A stretch of DNA of 64,000 nucleotides, taken from contig NZ_BAPT01000050.1 of NCBI RefSeq assembly GCF_025995235.1, positions 175,561 through 239,560 on the forward strand, in the 5' to 3' direction. Under the pieces are notes generated by a model. It was not told where the DNA came from, did no database searches, and saw only the letters and a list, made by a program, of their open reading frames with translations. A program made the position numbers and the translations under genes. Source of the stretch: Ameyamaea chiangmaiensis. Its GTDB lineage: Bacteria > Pseudomonadota > Alphaproteobacteria > Acetobacterales > Acetobacteraceae. This document shows, one piece after another, positions 26,457 through 34,882 of this stretch. The first letter of the stretch is position 1. Every line of letters begins with the position of its first letter.

Positions 26457-27641
26457 CTAACCCGGCTGCGTATGGTCGGAGGGCGGTGCCAGAAGGGCCT
26501 GGGATTTTAGGACGAAACTGCCTTTCGTGACGACCGTCTCGTGGTCGGCGAGGCCTTGTGTGACGACCATCTCGCCATTGAGCGCGGGGCCCGGGGTGAT
26601 CTTGCGGGCGACGTACTGCTCGGCCCCGATCCGCACGAACACGCAGGCCTGTCCGGCAATGGTCTGCAGGGCCGTCGTGGGGACGATCTGGCCGGCAACC
26701 TTCCGGCCCGCGAACAGTCGCGTCTGGACCAGCTGGCCCGCGCGCAGCGACAGATCGGCGTTGGGGACGAGGCTGCGCACCAGGACATGGCGGCTGCCCG
26801 GATCGACGCCGCCCTCGATCAGGTCGATCCGGGACACGAGCGGCGGCAGGTCCGGCCGCACCCAGGTCTGCTGGCGATTGCCCGGGGCCAGGCCGGCGGT
26901 GTCGAGTTCATCGACCTGCGAGACGACCCACAGGTGCGACAGGTCGTCGACCTCGACCGGCGCCACGGCGCCGCTGGAGACGTCTTCCCCGGCGGATACG
27001 CTGACACGCCGCACGATCCCGTCGATCGGGGAGACCACATCGGACCGCACGCCGCGCGACCGCTCGGTCGCGGAGGAAAAGCGTGCCATGCGTTCGCGCT
27101 CGTTCCGCACCACTGCCTCGCGGGTCTGGACCATGCCCTGCGCGTCCAGCAAAAGGGACTGGCGGCGCTGCATTTCGCCCACCGAGACGGCCCCGCCCTG
27201 CAAGCTGCGCGCGCGCCCATAGGACAGTTCGGCTTGGCGCGCGGTGGCGCGGGCCTGCTGCAGCGCGGCCTCGGCGCTGGCCAGACGCTGCGTCTCGTCG
27301 CTCAGGCTGAAATCGTCATAGGTCAGAAGGACCTGCCCGCGACGGACGGATTGGCCGGGGGTGACCAGAACCTCCTCGACCCGACCGGTGCCCACGGGCC
27401 GGACCCGCACGACCCGCCGTTCGTCGACCGTCACGTAGCCCGGCGCATCGACGTGGGCCGCGATGGCGCCGGCATGCGAGGTCGCGGTTTCGATGCCCTG
27501 CACGCTCAGGGCACTGGTCGCGATCGTGATCGGGGCGGTGGGCCAGTCGTCGGCCCGCGCCGGAGTATGGGGGGCGAGCAGGATCATCGCCGCGGACAGA
27601 GGCAGGCAGATGTGCACGAAAGGGGCGAGGGAGCGAATCAC
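26457..27641 (-). CDS. czcB: RND efflux periplasmic adaptor (CzcB/HlyD type)
   Basis: A 394-residue membrane-fusion protein with a signal peptide (MIRSLAPFVHICLPLSA, cleaved near ARA). The lipoyl-like half-motifs (RVRPVGTGRVEEVLVTPGQSV and SPIDGIVRRVSVSAG) bracket a coiled-coil hairpin rich in Ala, Gln and Arg. I chose GTG 27641 because GGAGG lies six bases upstream and the GTGA overlap with the outer-membrane gene stop implies coupled translation; the open frame upstream of it overlaps czcC. It bridges the pump and the outer-membrane channel. Confidence 0.9.
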   Translation of the reverse strand: MIRSLAPFVHICLPLSAAMILLAPHTPARADDWPTAPITIATSALSVQGIETATSHAGAIAAHVDAPGYVTVDERRVVRVRPVGTGRVEEVLVTPGQSVRRGQVLLTYDDFSLSDETQRLASAEAALQQARATARQAELSYGRARSLQGGAVSVGEMQRRQSLLLDAQGMVQTREAVVRNERERMARFSSATERSRGVRSDVVSPIDGIVRRVSVSAGEDVSSGAVAPVEVDDLSHLWVVSQVDELDTAGLAPGNRQQTWVRPDLPPLVSRIDLIEGGVDPGSRHVLVRSLVPNADLSLRAGQLVQTRLFAGRKVAGQIVPTTALQTIAGQACVFVRIGAEQYVARKITPGPALNGEMVVTQGLADHETVVTKGSFVLKSQALLAPPSDHTQPG

Positions 27642-28957
27642 GGCGTGCCTCCGGCCATCAGTACCATGCGGACAAGGGCCGCGTGCCAGATCACGTCGGC
27701 CTGTGTCGCGCGTTGGCGGGCTTCGAGGGCGGCGCGCCGCGCGCGCAGATATTCGATCACGGGTGTTTCCCCTACCTGCCAGGCGCGTTCGAGGTGGCTG
27801 GCGCGGTCGTCCAGCGCGGTTTGCGTCGCGCGGGCGTGCCGCAGGATCTCCAGCGCGGTTCCCAGCTGGGACCGCGTCTGGCGATATTCGACGGTGACCT
27901 TGCGGCGCGCCAGTTCCGCATCGCGGTCGGCGGCCCCCATGGCGCGCACTTCCTTCATGACCATCGGCGTGTTCCGGGCCTCGCTGGGCAGCGGCACCTG
28001 AAACTGCACGCCGACCTGTGTATCCCACGGACTGCCGTACTGGGCCTGACGCAGCACTTCGACTCCGACCTGCGGGTTGGGCATGTAGGAACGGCGTGCC
28101 ACGTTGAACGAGGCCTGGGCCTGCCGCGCGGTGGCGCGGGCCATCTCCAGCCGGGGGTCGTGGTCGGGGTTCAGACGCGCGCCGGAGGTCGCGAGGAGCC
28201 GACTGTCGATCGCCATCAGATCGGGGACAGAGTCCTGTCCGGTCAGGGTTTCGATTTCGGCGCGCGTCGTCTCCAGCCGCTGCGAACGCTCGGCGATCTG
28301 CCCCTCGATGTCTTCGCGCTCGCCGATGACGGCTTCGTGGTCGGTCGTCGCGATCTCGCCGCTGGCCAGTGCCGCGTGTGAACTGCGGGCGAGGCTGTCG
28401 AGCAGGTCGCGGGTGGTGCGAAGATTGTCGATTTCCCGATCAAGCAGGGTTGCCGTGCTGGCCAGATCCAGCACCCGCACGGCGGTCAGCAATCGCTCGA
28501 CCTTGATATGTGCCCGCGCGACGGCTTCGTCCGCCAACGCATTGCGGACGTTGGCGGTGCCCTGCCCCGGCAGCCAGAGCGGCACGCTGATCGCGCCCTG
28601 ATAGGTAGTGTAGCCGAGCTTGGAGCCGATGAAATGATCGTCGAGATAATCGCCGCTCAGCACCGGGCCGCCAGGGAACCAGGATTCCAGCGCGCTGGCC
28701 GTCCGGTGGGCCGCCTGCGCATCAACGGCGGCCGACCGTGCCGACGGGTCGATCGCCCACGCCTGTACGATTGCGTCGTGCAGGCTCTCGGCGCGAGTGG
28801 CCGGGCTTGCGAGGACCATACCAAGCACCAGCAGGCATGCCGGCACATGACGTACGTGGGGTCGGCATCGGCAGGACGATGATGGTCGGCTTGGGCGAGG
28901 CGCATGTCGTTGCCCGTCCGGGGCCTGCGGTCCGGCGAGTCGGGACGAAGTGAACAT
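27638..28957 (-). CDS. czcC: TolC-family outer-membrane efflux protein (CzcC type)
   Basis: A 439-residue outer-membrane factor, the first gene of the czcCBA operon. After a long, basic N-terminus the signal sequence ends near SPATRA. The mature part has the two internally repeated TolC helical segments, including PLWLPGQG and QVGVQFQVPLPSEARN. Starting at ATG 28957 gives an unusually long leader; a start further in cannot be excluded. The stop overlaps the adaptor start. Confidence 0.87.
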   Translation of the reverse strand: MFTSSRLAGPQAPDGQRHAPRPSRPSSSCRCRPHVRHVPACLLVLGMVLASPATRAESLHDAIVQAWAIDPSARSAAVDAQAAHRTASALESWFPGGPVLSGDYLDDHFIGSKLGYTTYQGAISVPLWLPGQGTANVRNALADEAVARAHIKVERLLTAVRVLDLASTATLLDREIDNLRTTRDLLDSLARSSHAALASGEIATTDHEAVIGEREDIEGQIAERSQRLETTRAEIETLTGQDSVPDLMAIDSRLLATSGARLNPDHDPRLEMARATARQAQASFNVARRSYMPNPQVGVEVLRQAQYGSPWDTQVGVQFQVPLPSEARNTPMVMKEVRAMGAADRDAELARRKVTVEYRQTRSQLGTALEILRHARATQTALDDRASHLERAWQVGETPVIEYLRARRAALEARQRATQADVIWHAALVRMVLMAGGTP

Positions 28958-29086
28958 GGGGCACTGATACCAGAGGCGGTGCGCTCCGGGATGACAAAAT
29001 TTGTCCAGTCAATAAATGAGACGGAGCTAGGGCTCCCGCCTCAGTGGTGCCGAAAGGGCGCGAGGCGGAAGTGCCGGGGAACGGTG

Positions 29087-29413
29087 TTACATGCCGGGCA
29101 TCGACGGCATCGTCGTCAGGCTCTTGGCCTGCTGGCGGCTCTGGTCGAGCTGGTTCTTCTTGTTCGTATAGGCGCTGATGGCGGCATCGCGGCGCGTCGT
29201 GACGCCCTTGCGCGCGGCGTCGAGCCGGCTGGTGACGCCCTGCATGGCGGCCTGACGGCGCGTGTTGACATCATTCTCGCCGGCCTGGCGGGCGCCGTTG
29301 AGCATCGATGTGCCAAGGCTCTGCGGGGACTGAACGGCGGTGGTCAACCGCGCGTGCGCGGCCAGAGGGGCACAGAGCGACATGGCGAGGGCGGCGAAAG
29401 CGAACTTTTTCAT
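29087..29413 (-). CDS. Small secreted helical protein, unknown function
   Basis: A 108-residue protein with a clear signal peptide (MKKFAFAALAMSLCAPL, cleaved after AHA). The mature part is polar, rich in Ala, Arg, Gln and Thr, and predicted to be one long amphipathic helix, with a loosely repeated TxRxxA pattern (TSRLDA, TTRRDA). The end is methionine-rich (TTMPSMPGM). I do not recognise a family. It is upstream of, and in the same direction as, the metal-efflux operon, so a periplasmic metal-binding role is conceivable through the methionines, but this is speculation. Confidence 0.65.
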   Translation of the reverse strand: MKKFAFAALAMSLCAPLAAHARLTTAVQSPQSLGTSMLNGARQAGENDVNTRRQAAMQGVTSRLDAARKGVTTRRDAAISAYTNKKNQLDQSRQQAKSLTTMPSMPGM

Positions 29414-29526
29414 GACGGTAGGGCTATTCCGGACAGTGTGTGACCACACGGTGTCTAGGCATCGGGCCGTCCCCATTTAAGGCGCTCATATTGCGAACTG
29501 TAACTGCGATACACAGGGAGGGTGCG

Positions 29527-29916
29527 TCAGAACAGGATCAGAGACGCCAGTCCGCCCGCGCCCAGCAGCCCCCATAGGGACGTCAGGATCAGTCGCCGCC
29601 GGATGGCCTGCCGCGTCAGGAGGACCAGCAGAGGATCACGCGGCGGCGCTGTATCCGTGTCGGGACCGGGTACGGCCGGGCGGTGGCGGTAGGGTGTGTC
29701 GTGATCACCGACGCCGACCGCCTGAAGCAGGTCGGCGCGAAACCGGTCGAGCTCCTCGCGCCGGTAGTGGCGGCGCCGATTGACCGGGATGGCGCGCGGA
29801 CCGATTCGCAGGATGGCAAGCCCCAGCAGCGTCCCCCGCGCCACCCCAAGATGGCGGGCGGCCTCATTGGCGGTGAGCATGGGACGATGGGGCAGGGCGA
29901 TCGGTTGAGACATCAT
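29527..29916 (-). CDS. Helix-turn-helix (excisionase-like) protein with C-terminal membrane anchor
   Basis: A 129-residue protein. Residues about 13-60 form a MerR/excisionase-type helix-turn-helix (LTANEAARHLGVARGTLL with the wing NRRRHYRREELDRF). A proline-rich linker follows, and the last 25 residues form a hydrophobic membrane span (LILTSLWGLLGAGGLASLILF). The combination suggests a tail-anchored DNA-binding protein. It does not look like a phage excisionase remnant, because the frame is intact and has a membrane tail. Target and signal are unknown. Confidence 0.7.
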   Translation of the reverse strand: MMSQPIALPHRPMLTANEAARHLGVARGTLLGLAILRIGPRAIPVNRRRHYRREELDRFRADLLQAVGVGDHDTPYRHRPAVPGPDTDTAPPRDPLLVLLTRQAIRRRLILTSLWGLLGAGGLASLILF

Positions 29917-30226
29917 GGTGGTCCCGTGCGAAGCGGTTTCGTGGGGTGCGGGGCCGGTGGTCGGCGGGGACGGAAAACGTTACGGCAAAGAGAGGGGTTG
30001 CGCCATGCCGGCCGGAGACGTGGGATGGCGGCCGTGCAGGCCATGCAGGTGTCCGCCCGCGCCGTCCCGCGCGCGACATGGCATGATGCCGGATGTGGAG
30101 GCAGACGAACGGGATGAGTGTCGGAGTGTCGTGTTGGAAGGGAAAAGCCGTCGTGCCGGTCCACGGCCACTCGCGAGGGAAGGGCCATGCCACGATGGCG
30201 GTCCGGACGCGCGGCGAACAGTTCCG
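29917..30226 (+). other. Upstream region of the aquaporin gene, no supported gene
   Basis: The 310 bases between the divergent helix-turn-helix gene and the aquaporin start are GC-rich. The aquaporin frame stays open through it, but the encoded sequence is Cys/Arg/Pro-rich and does not look like protein. It probably holds the two divergent promoters; I see no clear -35/-10 pair. Confidence 0.45.
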
Positions 30227-31156
30227 ATGATGGCACGCGGCGATGACGCGGCGACGCCGGTCGCAGCCCCTTCGCAACCCGGCGGCGGGCACAGGCTCTA
30301 TCCGCATCCGGAGGATCGGCCGCTCTCGGGAAGGCCTGCGCCCGAAAAGCCCTTTCATCCGCGGCTGTATGCCTGTGAGTTTCTGGCGACCGCGATTCTT
30401 CTGGCGTGCGGGGTGGCGAGTAACGTCGCCATCGGCTCGCCCCTCAGCCCGGTCGGCAAGGCGTTGGCGCCGTATCCGTCGGTACTGACCGCCGTGCTGG
30501 GCTTTTTGTTCGGCTTCAGTTCGACGATAGCCGCTTTCTCACCGTTCGGCCGTGTCAGTGGCGCCCATCTCAGCCCGTCGATCAGTCTTGCATTCATGCT
30601 CGGTAGCCGTTTCGCGGTGATTGATACCGTGTGCTTCATGCTGGTGCAGCTTGCCGGGGCGGTGACGGGGTGTGGCCTTGTCGCGGTCAGCGGCTGGATC
30701 TGGCCCTCCTGGGGCGCGTGGTGCCATGCGGCGTTTTTCGCGGCCACCTATCCGGATGCGCTGGCGCCCGGGTGGTGGGCGGCGGTGGGGGAGATGGGCA
30801 CTACGGCCATTCTGGTGGGGCTGGTCCTGTTCTGTGGCGCCAAGCCCCGTCTGCGGGCCTTCACGCCATGGGTGGCCGGGCCGCTGTTTTTCGTTCTCAA
30901 CCCGTTCGAGGCGTGGCTGTCGGGCGACAGCACCAATCTGGCCCGTTCCTTCGGCCCGGCGGTGTTCGCCCACACCTGGGACGGGTTCTGGGTGTATCTG
31001 ACAGGCCCGTTCGCAGGCGTGGCCCTGGTGGTGATCCTGATCCGGATCGAGGTCTTCGGCACGCTGCATCTGCACGAAGCGCGCCGCGCCTATTTCGGTC
31101 ACGACGGGCGTGCGCCCTACCTGTTCCGGTGGGCCTCCCGCCGCAAGGGCGCGTGA
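30227..31156 (+). CDS. Aquaporin/MIP-family channel with atypical NPA motifs
   Basis: A protein of about 309 residues with six membrane spans and the duplicated MIP half-helices. The first NPA motif is replaced by Ser116-Pro-Ser (GAHLSPSISLAF), and the second by Asn237-Leu-Ala-Arg (STNLARSFGPA), keeping the selectivity-filter-type arginine. A 45-residue charged N-terminal extension precedes the first span. Such degenerate motifs occur in SIP-like and superaquaporin subfamilies and can alter pore size. The start at ATG 30227 is the best in-frame choice but has no clear ribosome site. It may conduct water, small polyols or acids. Confidence 0.8.
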   Translation: MMARGDDAATPVAAPSQPGGGHRLYPHPEDRPLSGRPAPEKPFHPRLYACEFLATAILLACGVASNVAIGSPLSPVGKALAPYPSVLTAVLGFLFGFSSTIAAFSPFGRVSGAHLSPSISLAFMLGSRFAVIDTVCFMLVQLAGAVTGCGLVAVSGWIWPSWGAWCHAAFFAATYPDALAPGWWAAVGEMGTTAILVGLVLFCGAKPRLRAFTPWVAGPLFFVLNPFEAWLSGDSTNLARSFGPAVFAHTWDGFWVYLTGPFAGVALVVILIRIEVFGTLHLHEARRAYFGHDGRAPYLFRWASRRKGA

Positions 31157-31303
31157 GCGCGCGTCATGCCCGGCGGGGGTGGCACCCATGGCCGTGCGTT
31201 CTGCAACCGTGCGACGAACACGACGTTTTTCCCTCGAGGTGATCGCCCCGAGAACGTAGCAGTTCTTCACGGGCAACGCGCTAGACAGCGAAAAGGCCAT
31301 CGG

Positions 31304-32764
31304 ATGACCGAGGAACAGACCCCCCGTCCCATTCTGCACGACCTTCCCATCGGCATCGACGCCAGCGGCGAGCGGGAAGAGTTTGACTCGATGGGCAAGG
31401 TCGCGGTTCCGGCCGACCGCTACTGGGGCTCGCAGACGCAGCGATCCCTGCACCATTTTTCCATCGGGCGCGACCGGATGCCCCTCGAGGTCTATCACGC
31501 CTACGGCGTGGTCAAGAAGGCCTGCGCGCTGGTCAACGCCGAAAGCGGCCGTCTGCCGCGCTGGAAAGCCGATGCGATCGTCCACGCGGCCGACGAGGCG
31601 ATCGACGGTCGGCTCGATGCTCATTTCCCGCTGTTCGTATGGCAGACCGGTTCCGGCACGCAGTCGAACATGAACGTGAACGAGGTGCTGTCGAACCGCG
31701 CCATCCAGTTGCTGGGCGGCACTCTGGGCTCACAGGTACCGGTGGGGCCGAACGACGACGTCAATATGGGGCAGTCGTCCAACGACAGCTTTCCCAGTGC
31801 GATGCATGTGGCGACGGTCGCGATGCTGGACGATCGCCTGCTGCCCGAACTCGACCGGCTGGCCGCCTGTCTCGAGGCGAAGTCGAACGAGTGGATGGAT
31901 GTGGTCAAGATCGGTCGCACGCATCTCGAAGACGCGGTGCCCCTGTCGGTCGGGCAGGAGTGGTCGGGCTGGGCGGCGCAGCTGCGGGCCGCGCAACAGG
32001 CGATCGAGGCCTCGCGCGAGGGGCTGTATGAACTGGCCCTCGGGGGGACAGCGGTCGGCACCGGGCTCAATGCGCCCAAGGGTTTTTCGGTGGCCGTGGC
32101 CGCCCGGGTGGCGGAACTGACCGGCAGGCCGTTTCGCACGGCGGCCAACAAGTTCATGGCGCAGGGGTCCCTGGACGCCATGGTGCGGTCGTCGGCCGCA
32201 CTCCGGGGTCTGGCGGTCGCCCTGATGAAAATTGCCAACGACATGCGCTGGCTGGCGTCGGGTCCGCGGTGCGGGATCGGCGAACTGAAGCTTCCGGACA
32301 ATGAGCCGGGTTCGTCGATCATGCCGGGCAAGGTCAATCCGACACAGTGTGAGGCGATCGTGATGATCGCCATTCAGGTGATCGGCGACGACACCGCCGT
32401 GGCCTTCGCCGGCAGTCAGGGAAACTTCGAACTGAACGCGATGCGGCCGATCATCATCAACAACGTACTCCATTCCATCGCAATTCTGGCCGACGGCATG
32501 AAGGCTTTTCGCGCCTTTTCGGTCGAGGGTACGGCGCTGAACCGGGAGCAGATCAGCGCCCATCTCGACCGGTCGCTGATGCTGGTCACCGCCCTGTCGC
32601 CGGTCATCGGATATCAGGCCGCAGCCCATATAGCGGAGGATGCGGCGGCTACCGGGTCGACGCTGCGCGAAGCCGCCCTGAGATCGGGTGCGATCGATGC
32701 GGAGAAATTCGACCGGATCGTCGTGCCCAGCGACATGATCGGCGAAGGGCTGGCCGGCGCGTAA
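31304..32764 (+). CDS. fumC: Class II fumarate hydratase
   Basis: A 486-residue class II fumarase interconverting fumarate and malate. The superfamily signature GSSIMPGKVNP is at about residues 336-346, preceded by the conserved TGSGTQSNMN and GRTHLEDAVPL segments. ATG 31304 is the natural start; the open frame upstream lacks family sequence. It is oxygen-stable, in contrast to the iron-sulfur class I enzyme, as suits a strict aerobe, and would also take in the fumarate made by the nic pathway. No operon partner is obvious. Confidence 0.95.
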   Translation: MTEEQTPRPILHDLPIGIDASGEREEFDSMGKVAVPADRYWGSQTQRSLHHFSIGRDRMPLEVYHAYGVVKKACALVNAESGRLPRWKADAIVHAADEAIDGRLDAHFPLFVWQTGSGTQSNMNVNEVLSNRAIQLLGGTLGSQVPVGPNDDVNMGQSSNDSFPSAMHVATVAMLDDRLLPELDRLAACLEAKSNEWMDVVKIGRTHLEDAVPLSVGQEWSGWAAQLRAAQQAIEASREGLYELALGGTAVGTGLNAPKGFSVAVAARVAELTGRPFRTAANKFMAQGSLDAMVRSSAALRGLAVALMKIANDMRWLASGPRCGIGELKLPDNEPGSSIMPGKVNPTQCEAIVMIAIQVIGDDTAVAFAGSQGNFELNAMRPIIINNVLHSIAILADGMKAFRAFSVEGTALNREQISAHLDRSLMLVTALSPVIGYQAAAHIAEDAAATGSTLREAALRSGAIDAEKFDRIVVPSDMIGEGLAGA

Positions 32765-32899
32765 GGCGTGGCGGAACGGGCGGGCTTGCCGCGCGTGTCG
32801 GCGGGGACCACACTGCGCGCACGACTGCCGGCCGCAAGGCGGCGTATTCTCCCGTGCGGTCGGTCCGGACGATCCTGAAACAGTTGAGTAAGACCCGCG

Positions 32900-33760
32900 A
32901 TGTTGGACAGACGAACCTTCGCGGCGGGCAGCGTTGCGCTTGCCGCCGGACCGGCCTTCGGGGCGTCGGCGCCTTTCGCCGCGCTTGTGTCGTACGAGCG
33001 CGCGTCCGGCGGACGCATCGGTGTGTATGCGCGCAATATGGGGACGGGTCGGACGTTGTCCTGGCGGTCGGGCGAACGCTTCGTGCTGTGCAGCACGTTC
33101 AAGGCGTCGCTCGTGGCCCTTGTCCTGCGCCGTGTCGACCAGCATCAGGACGACCTTGCGGCAAACGTTCCGCTGACGTCTGAGGATGTTCCGGACTGGC
33201 ACGCGCCTGTCGCACGGGAGAACCTGTCACGCGGATTCATGACCGTGCGTGAGATGTGTGATGCCGCCGTGCGATTCAGCGATAACAGCTGTGCCAATCT
33301 GTTGTTGCGGCGTGTCGGCGGTCCGCCGGCTGTGACCGCGCTCTGGAGAAGCGTCGGCGACATCGAAAGCCGCCTTGACGACGGCGAGCCCGACGTCAAT
33401 CGCACGCCGCCCGGCGGGGTGGGCAACACGACGACGCCTTCGGCCATGGCGCACTCGTTCGGGGCATTGGTGCTTGGGGACACTCTCATTGACTCATCGA
33501 AACGCCTGCTGACCGGCTGGCTGCTGGCCAACACCACCGGCACGAACCGCCTGAGAGGCGGTCTACCGTCTTCGTGGCGCGTGGCGGACAAGACCGGCAA
33601 CAATGCCAGGGACGTGGCGGCCGATGTCGCGATCGCGTGGCCACCGGGCGGCGCGCCGGTCATCATCGCCGCCTACACGCGCGGCGGTGCGCCGACAGCC
33701 GCTCTGTTCGAGACGGTTTTCAGGGCGGTGGGCCAGGAGGTGGGTGCCACACTGGGATAG
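32900..33760 (+). CDS. bla: Class A beta-lactamase
   Basis: A 286-residue serine beta-lactamase with every active-site motif: Ser65-Thr-Phe-Lys68, Ser127-Asp-Asn129, Glu163-x-x-x-Asn167 on the omega loop and Lys231-Thr-Gly233. A cysteine precedes the nucleophile (LCSTFK), but I see no partner cysteine just after KTG. The N-terminus MLDRRTFAAGSVALAAG looks like a Tat signal, so the enzyme is probably exported folded. It would hydrolyse penicillins and perhaps cephalosporins; the spectrum cannot be told from sequence. No mobile element or ampR-like regulator adjoins it, so it is probably a resident chromosomal gene. Confidence 0.92.
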   Translation: MLDRRTFAAGSVALAAGPAFGASAPFAALVSYERASGGRIGVYARNMGTGRTLSWRSGERFVLCSTFKASLVALVLRRVDQHQDDLAANVPLTSEDVPDWHAPVARENLSRGFMTVREMCDAAVRFSDNSCANLLLRRVGGPPAVTALWRSVGDIESRLDDGEPDVNRTPPGGVGNTTTPSAMAHSFGALVLGDTLIDSSKRLLTGWLLANTTGTNRLRGGLPSSWRVADKTGNNARDVAADVAIAWPPGGAPVIIAAYTRGGAPTAALFETVFRAVGQEVGATLG

Positions 33761-34064
33761 CATCGCATTACCGCCTGTTGTCGGGCATTGGCGCGAAACA
33801 CGGCGTCCGCGCGTCCGGCAATCACGATGGTGTGCTGGTGCGCGCGGATCGCAAGGCAGCTGAGGAATGTGGGCAATCGGTCGTTGCCCTGAGCACGGGG
33901 CCGATCGGCAATCTGCGTATCCAGATAGATGATACGGTGCTGGCGACGCGCGCGGGTGCCGACAGGGTGATCAGCCAGCCCGATCAGGTGCTGGAAACGG
34001 TCCGGTCCAGGAGGGGCGGATGTTGCGACGACATATGCTCCGGTACGCTTTGTAACCGCGACCG
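33761..34064 (+). other. Intergenic region, no supported gene
   Basis: About 300 bases between the beta-lactamase and the PadR regulator, which are convergent. A short translation on the plus strand (GPIGNLRIQIDDTVLATRAG) has a protein-like look, but there is no start, ribosome site or recognised domain, so it may be a gene remnant. No T-rich terminator hairpin was found. Confidence 0.4.
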
Positions 34065-34640
34065 TCACGCCTGTTCGATCGCACGAGCCGCGTCATCGAG
34101 AACCGTCGCGATCTTCGCCTCCGCTTCGCAATCCAGGCCGCCCTGACGCAGGCGTAGACGAAGCGCCGTCTTGAGGTTTTCCATGCCGCGCATGACCGGC
34201 GCGGACAGGTTCCGCCGTCCACCTTGTCCTTCGGTATCGGCGCTTGCCGCCCGGGCGAGCACGTCGTCCAGCGCTGGCCGGTTCGCGGTGACGAAGGCCT
34301 CTCCTTCAGGCGTGATGCCGAAGCTCTTACGGCCGTCTTCACCGGCGGGTCGGATATAACCCGCCTCCTCCAGCCATGTGAGCGTCGGATAGATCACGCC
34401 GGGGCTCGGCGTGTAACTGCCGCCGAACGTCTCCTCGATGGTCTTGATAAGTTCGTAGCCATATGTGGGCTTTTGCGAAATCAGGTTGAGGACCAGAAGC
34501 CGCATCTCCCCATAATCGAACAGCCGGTTGCGGCCTCCGTGCCGACCGCGGCCGTGATGTCGGCGGGAGCCATGCCCATGTGCGAGGCCTTCGGCAGAGA
34601 ATGTGTGGCGATCGCGACCGCCGGAATGTCTGTGTTTCAT
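34065..34640 (-). CDS. PadR-family regulator with histidine-rich N-terminal tail (YqjI-like)
   Basis: A 191-residue PadR winged-helix repressor. The DNA-binding domain spans about residues 42-115 (GEMRLLVLNLISQKPTYGYEL, then SPGVIYPTLTWLEEAGYI), followed by a helical dimerisation part. The first 38 residues are packed with His, Gly and Arg (HRHSGG, AHGHGSRRHHGRGRHGG), as in E. coli YqjI, a nickel-sensing PadR that represses a ferric reductase. ATG 34640 is directly followed upstream by a near-perfect palindrome, suggesting autorepression. A flavin reductase gene lies upstream on the same strand, which strengthens the YqjI comparison. Metal sensing is an inference. Confidence 0.85.
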   Translation of the reverse strand: MKHRHSGGRDRHTFSAEGLAHGHGSRRHHGRGRHGGRNRLFDYGEMRLLVLNLISQKPTYGYELIKTIEETFGGSYTPSPGVIYPTLTWLEEAGYIRPAGEDGRKSFGITPEGEAFVTANRPALDDVLARAASADTEGQGGRRNLSAPVMRGMENLKTALRLRLRQGGLDCEAEAKIATVLDDAARAIEQA

Positions 34641-34655
34641 GAGCCCGATATAAAT

Positions 34656-34686
34656 CTCGATATATCGCACGTCAAGATATATCGAG
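34656..34686. promoter_or_regulatory. Palindromic operator, probably for the PadR regulator
   Basis: Two 11-base arms, CTCGATATATC and GATATATCGAG, are perfect inverted repeats separated by nine bases. They lie 16 bases upstream of the padR start, within its promoter. The ATATAT core matches the AT-rich dyads bound by PadR proteins and by YqjI. Binding is inferred. Confidence 0.75.
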
Positions 34687-34882
34687 AGTGTTCTTTGCCC
34701 CTCAGCCACCGTTGGCGCGGTGTCTGAGGGGCCTGCCATCATGCCGTTCCGCGCGTTCACCCCGAAACGGGGGGGCAGCACGTCGCGTATCCGCCGTGCG
34801 TGTCGTTCGCCCGACCGACGATAGATCCCGTGCCGGGCCACGTAACGATCATCGACCGCTGGCCCACGACATGATTACTCCG

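Noticed and set aside
24619..26460. A 613-codon open frame on the plus strand opposite czcA
   Set aside because: Antisense shadow with Asp/His/Arg-rich low-complexity translation; the RND signature is on the other strand.
29915..30226. N-terminal extension of about 100 residues on the aquaporin
   Set aside because: Frame is open but Cys/Arg/Pro-rich and unlike protein; the family part begins after ATG 30227.
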